The position numbers and the translations under genes were made by a program. Shown piece after piece: positions 1-6,409 of a DNA stretch of 7,264 bases (positions within the stretch are counted from its first letter, which is position 1; each line of letters opens with the position of its first letter). Where the stretch lies: contig DASSDH010000065.1 in NCBI GenBank assembly GCA_035697245.1, positions 1 to 7,264 on the forward strand. Reading direction: 5' to 3'. This stretch comes from JACVRX01 sp035697245. Its GTDB lineage: Bacteria; Actinomycetota; Actinomycetes; Jiangellales; Jiangellaceae. The notes below the pieces were generated by a model. The model saw only the letters and a program-made list of their open reading frames with translations. It was not told the DNA's origin and did not search any database.

Positions 1-1744
1 GGGCCACCAGCGGCGTCAGCACGATGGCTGCAGCGGTGCCGAGCCGGCCCGCTGCGATCGCGCCCGTGGTGGCCGGCAACAGCGCGTACGTTCCGGCCGC
101 CCATACCCGGATCCAGCGAGATTCGACCAGGCGGCGGGCGAGGAGGTATCCCGTGAATCCGGCCAGCGGAACGGAGCCGATCAACAACAGGTCCACGGCG
201 AAGGAAGGGCTGCGCAGCAACGAGCCGAGGGCCGCGACCGCCGCCAGATACGGCGGTGCGGCAGTCGGACTGCCCAGACCGACCCCGTGCCAGGACTCCG
301 TGTACGTCGACCACAGGTCCGGCCCGCTGTCCGGGGCGGGAAGCAGAGCGCCGCCCGTGAGCCGGCCGGCTCCGATGAGATCCCGGGCGGCGAGCAGCGC
401 AAGCACCACAAGCCCGGTGAGCAGGAGTACCGACGGCCGCAGCACGGCCCGGAGCAGAACGGATTCGCCGTCGACGGGCTCCTCGTCGTCGTCCGCCGAA
501 CCGGAGGCGGCTCGCCGACGGTCGGGCAGGTCGTAGCCGCCGCCGGTGCCGGTAACCAGCCCCAGCACCGTCTCCCCGGCATTGCGCAGTTGTTGACCCA
601 TGGAGGGGAAGAACCGGCGCAGCTCGGCCTGCCCGACCGCGCGCGTGCGGGCTCGCCGTCGTCGGGCCATGAACACCCGGTCCGGCCGGACCAGGACCCC
701 GAGTACGGCGACCAGCTCCTCGCCGGCGAGAGCCGGTTGCTTGCCAAAGAGGAAACCGAGGGCCCGCGCCAGCCCGCCGAGCATGATGCGCAGATAGACG
801 AACGGCACGTGGCTCGCTGGAGCGTTGGCGAGCAGCACGTAGAGGGCGTTGCGCCGGTCGACCAGGTGAGCCCGGTCCCGGGTCGCGCCGAGCCGACGCC
901 GGCCGTGCGCTGCGGCCTCCGCGTGCTGGATGATCGCGGCGGGGTGGACGACCACCGGAAATCCGGCGAGATTGGCCCGCCAGCCGAAGTCGATGTCGTC
1001 TCGGAAGATCGGCAGCCGCGGATCGAAACCGCCGAGCTCGTCCCAGACATCACGCCGGACGAGCATCCCTGCGCTGCCCACGGCGAGGACTTCCCTGGTC
1101 ACGTCGTGCTGGCCCTGGTCGTACTCCCGCTTCTCCAGACCGGTCTGCCGACGACCGCCGCCGGTCATCGACAAGCCCACCTCGAGCAGTTGCCGCTCGT
1201 CCCGCCAACTGCGAACCTTGGGTCCGATGACCCCTACGTCCGGGTTCCGGACGGCGTACTCGAGAAGCCGACGTAAGGCGTCTGGCGCGGGCGCGCAGTC
1301 GTCATGGAGCAGCCAGACCCATTCGACTTGCTCGTGCCAACTCGGCTGGGCGGGCGCACCGGTGTCCGCCGCCTCGATACCAGCGCGAACTGCAGCCCCG
1401 AATCCGGTCGACGCGGGCAAGAACACCACCGAGTCGGCGCCGAGTGCGTCCGCGAGCAGGCTCGCGGTTGCGTCCCGACTGCCGGTGTCGACGGCGAGCA
1501 GCCGGTCCGGCGGACGCTCGGCCGCGTCGAGGGCCGCAAGCGTCCGGGGCAGCCAACGCTCGCCGTCGTGGGCGACCAGCACAGCGGTGACGTCATGGGC
1601 CAGTAGCGCGGTCGGCTCGACCGGTTCGGATTCCAGGGGTTCGACGAATGCGTCGAGCGCGGAGTCCGCCCCGATCTCGGGCTCGGCATAGATGCTCGGC
1701 GCGCCGTCACGCAGGTCTGGCGAGGAAATCGGGTCGGTCGGCAT
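1..1744 (-). CDS. Family 2 glycosyltransferase fused to a multi-pass membrane region (C-terminus beyond window)
   Basis: Reading the minus strand from the ATG at 1744 gives 581 codons without a stop, running off the left edge, so the gene is partial at its 3' end. Residues about 52-300 form a GT-A, family 2 glycosyltransferase domain: a nucleotide-binding start (AVLVAHDGERWLP, from 54), AVDTGSRDAT near 84-93, the metal-binding acidic pair in WLLHDDCAP (148-149), GSAGMLVRRDVW near 223-234, and the acceptor-side motif RDDIDFGWR at 248-256. A basic stretch at 360-368 and an acidic linker (DDDEEP, 418-423) follow. Hydrophobic, probably membrane-spanning segments then appear near 437-454, 514-536 and 543-560, and from about 570 to the edge. 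The ATG is the first standard start after an in-frame TAG; no convincing ribosome binding site precedes it. A weak -10-like TAGGGT lies at 1813-1808. Similar fusions of roughly 1,000 residues are common in actinobacteria, so a role in assembling cell-envelope glycan at the membrane is likely. Donor and acceptor cannot be read from the sequence. Confidence 0.9.
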   Translation of the reverse strand, partial: MPTDPISSPDLRDGAPSIYAEPEIGADSALDAFVEPLESEPVEPTALLAHDVTAVLVAHDGERWLPRTLAALDAAERPPDRLLAVDTGSRDATASLLADALGADSVVFLPASTGFGAAVRAGIEAADTGAPAQPSWHEQVEWVWLLHDDCAPAPDALRRLLEYAVRNPDVGVIGPKVRSWRDERQLLEVGLSMTGGGRRQTGLEKREYDQGQHDVTREVLAVGSAGMLVRRDVWDELGGFDPRLPIFRDDIDFGWRANLAGFPVVVHPAAIIQHAEAAAHGRRRLGATRDRAHLVDRRNALYVLLANAPASHVPFVYLRIMLGGLARALGFLFGKQPALAGEELVAVLGVLVRPDRVFMARRRRARTRAVGQAELRRFFPSMGQQLRNAGETVLGLVTGTGGGYDLPDRRRAASGSADDDEEPVDGESVLLRAVLRPSVLLLTGLVVLALLAARDLIGAGRLTGGALLPAPDSGPDLWSTYTESWHGVGLGSPTAAPPYLAAVAALGSLLRSPSFAVDLLLIGSVPLAGFTGYLLARRLVESRWIRVWAAGTYALLPATTGAIAAGRLGTAAAIVLTPLVA

Positions 1745-1851
1745 GCCTCGTCGGTGGTCCAGGGCTCGGGTGCCGGCGGGCAGAAGTCCCGCGCGCCGGG
1801 CGGACCTACCCTACGCAACCTGCGGGCTGCACCCCCGCATACCCCTATCTG

Positions 1852-1896
1852 CAGGCGGGACGGCGAGAGCGCCGACCGACTCTCGCCGCCCGCCTG
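1852..1896 (-). terminator. Long stem-loop downstream of whiB
   Basis: The arms 1852-1869 and 1880-1896 are complementary over 17 base pairs, interrupted only by a bulged A at 1860, with a 10-base loop at 1870-1879. The hairpin starts 19 bases past the whiB stop codon and lies before the downstream glycosyltransferase gene. No T-run follows on the minus strand, which is usual for terminators in high-GC actinomycetes. Its position suggests it ends whiB transcripts and separates them from the glycosyltransferase gene; that function is inferred. Confidence 0.65.
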
Positions 1897-1915
1897 TTCC
1901 AGCCGGCGCTAGCGG

Positions 1916-2173
1916 TCAGCCGGCGCGTTTCTTCAGCTTGCGCCGCTCACGCTCGGAGAGTCCGCCCCAGATGCCGAACCGCTCGTCGTGCAGCAGCGCG
2001 TACTCGAGGCACTCCGCGCGCACTTCGCAGCCCAGGCAGACTTTCTTGGCCTCCCGCGTGGAGCCGCCCTTCTCCGGGAAGAACGCCTCCGGATCGGTTT
2101 GCGCACACAGGGCGCGCTCCTGCCAGCTCATTTCCTCGGCGTCCCCGGTGAGTAGGCTCTCCCACTCGCCCAT
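1916..2173 (-). CDS. whiB: WhiB-family iron-sulfur transcription factor (WhiB/WhiB2 type)
   Basis: An 85-residue protein with all features of the Wbl family. Four cysteines (C23, C46, C49, C55; spacing C-x22-C-x2-C-x5-C) would ligate a 4Fe-4S cluster. The G[I/V]WGG turn is at 67-71, followed by a basic tail (ERERRKLKKRAG) for DNA contact. The blocks CAQTDPEAFFPEKGG and STREAKKVC match Streptomyces WhiB and Mycobacterium WhiB2, regulators of sporulation septation and cell division that act with the principal sigma factor; Streptomyces WhiB works together with WhiA. The start at 2173 is preferred because GGGAGG (2185-2180) lies six bases upstream. The frame is open further, to an ATG at 2260, but that ATG would lie inside the promoter at 2244-2274. 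Adjacency to divergent fbiA matches the M. tuberculosis order whiB2-fbiA-fbiB. A hairpin follows the stop codon. Confidence 0.96.
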   Translation of the reverse strand: MGEWESLLTGDAEEMSWQERALCAQTDPEAFFPEKGGSTREAKKVCLGCEVRAECLEYALLHDERFGIWGGLSERERRKLKKRAG

Positions 2174-2179
2174 GGCTCG

Positions 2180-2185
2180 CCTCCC
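2180..2185 (-). promoter_or_regulatory. Ribosome binding site of whiB
   Basis: GGGAGG on the minus strand, six bases before the ATG at 2173. It is the only good Shine-Dalgarno match in the leader and decides the short (85-residue) form of WhiB over the longer open frame. Confidence 0.75.
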
Positions 2186-2243
2186 TCGACCCTGGTCCCC
2201 CGGGTGCCCCGTCAAGTCGACGACGCACCGCACGACACGGATG

Positions 2244-2274
2244 AAATTACATGCCTGCAATACGCCTACGTCAA
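2244..2274 (-). promoter_or_regulatory. Principal-sigma-type promoter of whiB
   Basis: On the minus strand TTGACG (2274-2269) matches the -35 consensus in five of six bases. It is followed either by TGTAAT after 17 bases (2251-2246) or by TAATTT after 19 bases (2249-2244) as the -10. Transcription would begin near 2238, giving a leader of about 65 bases. This AT-richer patch stands out from its surroundings. The promoter call is inferred from sequence only. Confidence 0.6.
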
Positions 2275-2309
2275 GCCCCGCCGTGCTATGGGCCCAAATC
2301 CCTCTCTCC

Positions 2310-2319
2310 CATGATCATG
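2310..2319. promoter_or_regulatory. Palindrome CATGATCATG, possible operator (copy 1)
   Basis: A perfect 10-base palindrome in the control region between divergent whiB and fbiA. A second copy of its nine-base core (CATGATCAT) lies at 2357-2365. AT-rich palindromes repeated in one promoter region of GC-rich DNA suggest a dimeric regulator site; which regulator is unknown. It lies about 35 bases upstream of the whiB -35 element. Confidence 0.35.
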
Positions 2320-2356
2320 TTTGCTTTGCGACCGTCCACCGACGGATGCACGTCGA

Positions 2357-2366
2357 CATGATCATC
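2357..2366. promoter_or_regulatory. Palindrome CATGATCATC, possible operator (copy 2)
   Basis: Repeats the CATGATCAT core of the site at 2310-2319, with centres 47 bases apart. It covers the position where a -35 element would stand for the proposed fbiA -10 box at 2384-2389 (17-base spacer puts it at 2361-2366), and no consensus -35 is present there. That placement suits a regulator controlling fbiA, but this is inference. Confidence 0.35.
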
Positions 2367-2383
2367 AGAAGGGGGTGGTGTAG

Positions 2384-2389
2384 TAGCGT
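2384..2389 (+). promoter_or_regulatory. Putative -10 box for a leaderless fbiA transcript
   Basis: TAGCGT fits the actinobacterial TANNNT -10 pattern and is separated from the fbiA GTG by eight bases, so transcription would start at or within a base or two of the start codon. There is no Shine-Dalgarno sequence at the right distance; the only G-rich run, 2371-2378, is about 20 bases away. TANNNT followed by 7-9 bases and then ATG or GTG is the usual signature of leaderless genes in this phylum. Confidence 0.45.
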
Positions 2390-2397
2390 CGCCAACC

Positions 2398-3348
2398 GTG
2401 CCGCGAATCACCGCACTGGCCGGCGGGATCGGCGGCGCGCGATTCCTCCGGGGGCTGTTGCTCGCTGCGCCCGAAGCCGAGGTCACGGTCATCGGCAACA
2501 CCGCCGACGACATCACCCTGCACGGACTGCACGTCAGCCCGGACCTCGACACCGTCATGTACACCCTCGGCGGGGGCATCGACGAGGCGCAGGGCTGGGG
2601 CCGCGCGGACGAGACCTACGCGGCGATGGCGGAGTTCGCCGCGTACGGCGCGGAGCCGAGCTGGTTCACCCTCGGCGACAAGGACGTGGCCACGCACGTC
2701 GTCCGCACCCAGATGCTCACTGCCGGCTATCCGCTCTCCGCAGTGACCGAGGCGCTCTGCGACCGCTGGCGACCCGGCGTTCGCCTGTTGCCGATGACCG
2801 ACGACCGGATCGAGACGCACATCGTCGTCGCCGATCCCGAGTCGCGAGCGATCCACTTCCAGGAGTGGTGGGTACGGCTGCATGCCGCCGTACGGGCTGA
2901 CCGCATCGTGCTCGTCGGCGTGGACTCCGCAAAACCGGCCCCCGGCGTCCTCGACGCCATCGCTGCGGCCGACATCGTGCTCCTGCCGCCGTCCAACCCG
3001 GTTGTGAGCATCGGCCCGATCCTGGCGGTAGCGGGGATCCGCGAGGCGGTCGCTGCGGCCGCGGCACCGGTCGTCGGCCTCTCGCCGATCGTCGGCGGCA
3101 CACCTGTTCGCGGCATGGCCGACGCATGCCTGCGCGCCATCGGCGTCGAGACCTCGGCAGCAGCGGTCGCCGGGTTGTTCACCGACATCCTGGACGGCTG
3201 GCTGGTCGACCTGGCCGACAGCGATGCCGTGGCGCGCGTGGAGGCGACCGGCGTCCGGTGCCGGTCGGTGCCGCTGCTCATGCGCGATCTGGCGGCAGCA
3301 GCCGCCATGGCCCACGCCGCCCTCGACCTGGCCGAGTCGCTGCGATGA
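2398..3348 (+). CDS. fbiA: Coenzyme F420 biosynthesis transferase FbiA (CofD family)
   Basis: A 316-residue member of the CofD/FbiA family, near the usual length (the M. tuberculosis protein is about 330). It transfers Fo onto the activated three-carbon unit supplied by FbiD/CofC as a GTP derivative: enolpyruvyl-diphospho-5'-guanosine in mycobacteria, giving dehydro-F420-0, or the lactyl form in archaea, giving F420-0. Visible family motifs are the N-terminal loop GGIGGARF (9-16), the Fo-side NTADD (34-38), PDLDT (49-52 region), GDKD (93-96), PSNPVVSIGPIL (198-209) and SPIVGG (229-234). The GTG at 2398 is effectively forced: an in-frame TGA occurs at 2359, no other start codon lies between, and a later start would remove the GGIGG loop. 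The protein is cytoplasmic, with no signal peptide. Its stop codon overlaps the fbiB start, so the two genes form an operon. All expected motifs are intact. Confidence 0.95.
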   Translation: MPRITALAGGIGGARFLRGLLLAAPEAEVTVIGNTADDITLHGLHVSPDLDTVMYTLGGGIDEAQGWGRADETYAAMAEFAAYGAEPSWFTLGDKDVATHVVRTQMLTAGYPLSAVTEALCDRWRPGVRLLPMTDDRIETHIVVADPESRAIHFQEWWVRLHAAVRADRIVLVGVDSAKPAPGVLDAIAAADIVLLPPSNPVVSIGPILAVAGIREAVAAAAAPVVGLSPIVGGTPVRGMADACLRAIGVETSAAAVAGLFTDILDGWLVDLADSDAVARVEATGVRCRSVPLLMRDLAAAAAMAHAALDLAESLR

Positions 3349-4655
3349 CTGGCTATGAGGTGCTCGCAGTAGAGGGGATCCCCGAGGTTCGCTCCGGTGA
3401 CGACATCGCCGACGTGATTTGTACCCACGGGACGGTCTCGCTGCGCGCCGGCGACATCGTCGTCGTCAGCAGCAAGGTTGTCAGCAAGGCGGAGGGTCAA
3501 ACGTTCTCTGGTGTCGGCCGGGAGGCCGCGATCGACGCCGAGACCGAGCGGGTAGTCGCCGAGTGGATGACTCCCCGCGGACGCACCGTCGTCGCCCAGA
3601 CCCGGCACGGCTTCGTGCTGGCTGCCGCCGGCGTCGACGAGTCCAACGTGGATCGGGGCGAAGTCGCGTTGCTCCCGAAGAATCCCGACCAGTCCGCGGC
3701 CGCGATCCGCAACCGGCTGCTCGATCTCGTCGGCGTCCAGGTGGGGGTCGTGATCGCCGACACCGCAGGCCGCCCGTGGCGCGACGGCGTCGTCGACTTC
3801 GCGGTTGGCGCTGCCGGCGTCGAGGTGCGCCACGACCTGCGCGGGCACACCGACGCCTATGGCAACACGCTGACGGTCACAGTCGTCGCGATTGCCGACG
3901 AGCTTGCCGCGGCGACCGAGCTGGTCCGCACGAAGCTCGCCGGCATTCCGGCGGCGGTGGTCCGCGGGCTGCCCCATCTGGTGACCCCAGCCGACGGACC
4001 CGGCGCCGCCGCCCTCATCCGACCGGCCGAGGAGGACCGGTTTCGACGCGGAACCATCGAGGCGATGCGCGACGCGGTGCTCGCGCGACGAACGGTGCGC
4101 GATTTCACCGACGAGCCTGTTGGCCGCGGGGTCGTCCGCCGCGCTGTCGCAGCGGCCATCACTGCGCCCGCTCCGCACCACACCACGCCGTGGCGGTTCG
4201 TCCTGCTCGAGGACGAGCCCACCCGGATCCGCCTGCTCGACGCCATGCTCGACGCTTGGGTCGCCGACCTGCGCTCCGACGGATTCGACGAGGCCGCGAT
4301 CGCCCGCAGAACGGCGCGAGGGGAGGTACTGCGCCGGGCCCCTTATCTGGTCGTTCCGTGCCTCAGGGCGGACGGCGCCCACCCCTACCCGGACAGGCGA
4401 CGGGCCGCAGCCGAGACCGCCATGTTCCAGCTGGCAATGGGTGCTGGAATCGAGAACCTGCTCATCGCCCTGGCTGTCGAAGGACTCGGCTCGGCCTGGG
4501 TGTCGTCGACGCTGTTCTGCGCCGACGTCGTCCGCTCCGTGCTCGACCTGCCGACGAGCTGGCAGCCGATGGGAACGATCGCCGTTGGGCGCGCGGCCAC
4601 GCCGCCAGCCGACCGCCCGCCGCGTGATCCCGCGGACTTCATCGTCATCCGCTGA
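3345..4655 (+). CDS. fbiB: Bifunctional F420 biosynthesis protein FbiB: glutamate ligase plus nitroreductase-like domain
   Basis: A 436-residue, two-domain protein of about normal length (M. tuberculosis FbiB is 448). Residues 1 to about 240 are the CofE-type ligase, which adds L-glutamates to F420-0 using GTP and a divalent metal: SSKVVSKAEG (42-51), RHGFVLAAAGVDESNV (87-102), ADTAGRPWRDG (138-148) and LRGHTDAYGN (165-174). Residues about 241-436 are the FMN-binding nitroreductase-like domain found in actinobacterial FbiB, which reduces dehydro-F420-0: RRTVRDFTDEPV (248-259), APHHTTPWRF (275-284), and GLGSAWVSST (380-389). The ATG at 3345 overlaps the fbiA TGA as ATGA, which implies translational coupling; it has no strong ribosome binding site of its own. 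The frame is open upstream to 3126, but that stretch reads as an arginine-rich shadow of fbiA. The gene is convergent with the glycosylase that follows. Confidence 0.95.
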   Translation: MTGYEVLAVEGIPEVRSGDDIADVICTHGTVSLRAGDIVVVSSKVVSKAEGQTFSGVGREAAIDAETERVVAEWMTPRGRTVVAQTRHGFVLAAAGVDESNVDRGEVALLPKNPDQSAAAIRNRLLDLVGVQVGVVIADTAGRPWRDGVVDFAVGAAGVEVRHDLRGHTDAYGNTLTVTVVAIADELAAATELVRTKLAGIPAAVVRGLPHLVTPADGPGAAALIRPAEEDRFRRGTIEAMRDAVLARRTVRDFTDEPVGRGVVRRAVAAAITAPAPHHTTPWRFVLLEDEPTRIRLLDAMLDAWVADLRSDGFDEAAIARRTARGEVLRRAPYLVVPCLRADGAHPYPDRRRAAAETAMFQLAMGAGIENLLIALAVEGLGSAWVSSTLFCADVVRSVLDLPTSWQPMGTIAVGRAATPPADRPPRDPADFIVIR

Positions 4656-4686
4656 TCCACGGCGCGCCATGGCGGCGTCGGGTCAG
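4652..4686. terminator. Possible bidirectional terminator hairpin at a convergent junction
   Basis: CTGATCC (4652-4658) can pair with GGGTCAG (4680-4686) with one G-U pair, enclosing ACG/CGT and the palindrome CGCCATGGCG (4665-4674). The outer arms include the stop codons of both fbiB and the opposite-strand glycosylase gene. Only 27 bases separate the two coding regions, so any terminator must lie here or inside a gene. The stem is imperfect, with an internal loop, and there is no T-run; the call is tentative. Confidence 0.3.
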
Positions 4687-5621
4687 ATCCGGCGAAAGTC
4701 GCGGACGGGCAGGCGAGGTGCACGGCGAGGAGGGAGAGAGCCGACCCGGGCAAGAAGCAGACAAGCGCGGTAGCGCTGTCCGGAGTACGGCTCGAGCAAC
4801 TCCAGCATCCGGTCGTCGTCGGCGCGCTCCTCGCCGGCCAGGTTGTATGCCACCAGCCGGGGCAGGTGAAAGTCGCCCACAGACACAGCATCCGGATCGC
4901 CCAGCGCTCGCTGTCTGACCTCGGCGGCGGTCCATGCGCCGATGCCCGGCACCGTCCGCAACCGACTCTCCACGTCGTGACCGGACCGATTCGCCACGTC
5001 TTCCAGCTGCCTCGAGAGCCGAGCGGCCCGTACGACGGTGCCGGACCGGTTGGGGCCGACACCGGCGCGGTGCCATTCCCACGACGGCAAACTCGCCCAC
5101 CGCTGAGGTGTGGGCACGACCCGCATGCCATCGGGCGCCGGCCCCGGCGCGGGATCGCCGAACCGAAGCAACAGGAACCGCCAGCCACGCCATGCCTCCC
5201 GGCCGGTGACCTTCTGCTCGAGAACCGCCGGTACCAGCGCCTCCATTACCAAGGCGGTTCGGCTGAGCCGCAGTCCGGCATGCCGGCGAGCCGCCCGGGC
5301 CAACAGTGGGTGGTTCGGGCGGAAGCCGGCCGGATCGTCGTCGGCTCCGAGCCACTGCGGCAAGGCGTCCAGCGCGTTAGGCGCTCCGGGTCCCCACGCC
5401 GTCGCCGCGACCTCCCCGTCGGCGGGCCGGGCACTCACCCGCACGGTGGCGGGCCCGTCGACGGTCCGGCAGGTGCGCCACACGACACCGTCGGACATGA
5501 CCCGATGAGCCGGGTCGCCGTGGCCGCGCCAGTGGACCGCCAAGGTGCCGGCAACGTCCACCGAGTGCTTGGGCCGCCACACCCGCTCCAAGGCCCGCAC
5601 GGAACCATCCTGACCCGTCAT
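4683..5621 (-). CDS. AlkA-like DNA glycosylase (HhH-GPD superfamily)
   Basis: A 312-residue protein of the helix-hairpin-helix/Gly-Pro-Asp base-excision repair superfamily, closest in pattern to actinobacterial proteins annotated as 3-methyladenine DNA glycosylase II (AlkA). The helix-hairpin-helix is VPGIGAWTAAEV (224-235); the catalytic aspartate is D250 in SVGDFHLP, at the place of AlkA Asp238. LEQKVTGREAWRGW (134-147) is the upstream helix that in this superfamily carries the conserved E-Q-x-V pattern. The N-terminal 90 or so residues may correspond to the AlkA-type beta domain. It would remove alkylated purines; exact substrates cannot be told from sequence. The ATG at 5621 has GAGGG nine bases upstream (5635-5631). 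An in-frame ATG at 5648 would add nine residues but has a poor ribosome binding site and would swallow the -10 box of the divergent gene. The gene is convergent with fbiB. Confidence 0.85.
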   Translation of the reverse strand: MTGQDGSVRALERVWRPKHSVDVAGTLAVHWRGHGDPAHRVMSDGVVWRTCRTVDGPATVRVSARPADGEVAATAWGPGAPNALDALPQWLGADDDPAGFRPNHPLLARAARRHAGLRLSRTALVMEALVPAVLEQKVTGREAWRGWRFLLLRFGDPAPGPAPDGMRVVPTPQRWASLPSWEWHRAGVGPNRSGTVVRAARLSRQLEDVANRSGHDVESRLRTVPGIGAWTAAEVRQRALGDPDAVSVGDFHLPRLVAYNLAGEERADDDRMLELLEPYSGQRYRACLLLARVGSLPPRRAPRLPVRDFRRI

Positions 5622-5624
5622 CCG

Positions 5625-5630
5625 TAGAAT
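5625..5630 (+). promoter_or_regulatory. Putative -10 box of the DUF3105 gene
   Basis: TAGAAT differs from the TATAAT consensus at one base and keeps the key TAnnnT positions. Transcription would begin near 5637, leaving a leader of about 35 bases before the GTG at 5672. No consensus -35 is seen 16-19 bases upstream, where the sequence is already inside the divergent glycosylase gene. Confidence 0.4.
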
Positions 5631-5671
5631 CCCTCGACCGAACCACATTTTCTCGAAAGCGAAGCAGCCCT

Positions 5672-6403
5672 GTGGCGAAGAACACCAAGAAGCCCGTCAA
5701 ACGGCCGGAGACCGCCCGGCGCGAGAAGCTCGAGGCGCTACGCCGCGATCAGCAGCGCTCGGAGCGGCGTCGTACGCTGCTGTTCGTCGGGATCGCCGCC
5801 GCCGTCGGGCTCGGGCTGATCGCGGCAGCCGCCGTGCCGTTGATTCGAGGATGGCTCGACGACCCTGTCCGGCGGGACTGGTCAGACTTCGGGGTGTCCG
5901 CCTCCGCTGCGTCGTGCGATGAAGTCATGGCGGAGGAACAGACCGGTACAGCCGATCACCGGCCAGACGGCGAACGGATCGACTACGCCTCGGCGCCGCC
6001 CACGTCTGGTCCGCACTACCAAGTGCCGGCCCCGTTCACGCGCAAGTTCTACACGCCGGACGACAGCCCGGAGATCGAGCGGCTGGTGCACAATCTGGAG
6101 CACGGCTACACGGTCCTCTGGTACGACCCGGCCGTTCTGGATGCCCAGCAGGAGACCCTGCAGGACCTCGCGACCAAGGTGACCGAAAGCGAGGATGTCG
6201 CTGAGCAGGTAGCCGGCAAGTTCCTGGTTGCGCCATGGGACACCGAACGCGGCGAGTTCCCGGACGGGATGTCTTTCGCGTTGACGCATTGGGGCGCTAC
6301 GCAGGGCTTCCGGCAGTACTGCGGCGAGCTCTCCGGAGACGTGGTTCGTGACTTCGTCACGACGCACCCGTTCAGCGACTCTCCTGAGCCGAACGCCGCC
6401 TGA
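5672..6403 (+). CDS. Membrane-anchored DUF3105 protein of unknown function
   Basis: A 243-residue protein: a very basic cytoplasmic start (lysine/arginine-rich, 2-35), one hydrophobic segment at about 36-57, then an extracytoplasmic domain. No signal-peptidase site is obvious, so it should stay anchored with its C-terminal part outside. The domain carries the DUF3105 signatures PPTSGPHY (109-116) and LVHNLEHG (138-145), plus ALTHWG (203-208). The conserved histidines H115, H140, H144 and H206 could bind a metal. Just two cysteines occur, C82 and C217 (QYCGEL), both in the outer domain, and could form a disulfide. These last two points are inference; no biochemical function is established for the family to my knowledge. 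The start is GTG at 5672 with a weak purine-rich stretch (GAAAGCGAAG) upstream. A palindrome six bases after the stop probably terminates it. Confidence 0.88.
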   Translation: MAKNTKKPVKRPETARREKLEALRRDQQRSERRRTLLFVGIAAAVGLGLIAAAAVPLIRGWLDDPVRRDWSDFGVSASAASCDEVMAEEQTGTADHRPDGERIDYASAPPTSGPHYQVPAPFTRKFYTPDDSPEIERLVHNLEHGYTVLWYDPAVLDAQQETLQDLATKVTESEDVAEQVAGKFLVAPWDTERGEFPDGMSFALTHWGATQGFRQYCGELSGDVVRDFVTTHPFSDSPEPNAA

Positions 6404-6409
6404 CCAACC

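Noticed and set aside
287..1276. A 329-codon open frame on the plus strand, plus others at 24-536 and 930-1691
   Set aside because: They lie opposite the glycosyltransferase gene, whose minus-strand frame shows clear GT2 motifs. Their composition is low-complexity, Arg/Ser/Pro-rich or otherwise without recognisable motifs, as expected of antisense frames in high-GC DNA.
181..1818. Minus-strand open frames at 181-1053, 1234-1818 and 1302-1556
   Set aside because: Same strand as the glycosyltransferase but in other frames; the translations have no motifs and are rich in Arg, Ser, Pro and Cys. The true frame is open from 1744 to the edge.
2174..2260. Longer WhiB starting at 2260
   Set aside because: That ATG lies between the -35 and -10 elements of the likely promoter, and the good ribosome binding site serves the ATG at 2173.
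1692..2900. A 402-codon plus-strand open frame spanning whiB and the start of fbiA
   Set aside because: It is antisense to the clearly real whiB gene and out of frame with fbiA; the translation is arginine-rich with no motif.
3126..3344. N-terminal extension of fbiB to an upstream ATG
   Set aside because: The extra 73 residues overlap fbiA and are Arg/Gly/Pro-rich. The ATG at 3345 starts directly at the CofE domain and gives the typical ATGA overlap.
2727..4670. A 647-codon minus-strand open frame opposite fbiA and fbiB
   Set aside because: Long antisense frames are common where the third codon position is almost always G or C. The translation is Arg/Gly/Asp-rich without domains, while the plus-strand frames match FbiA and FbiB motif by motif.
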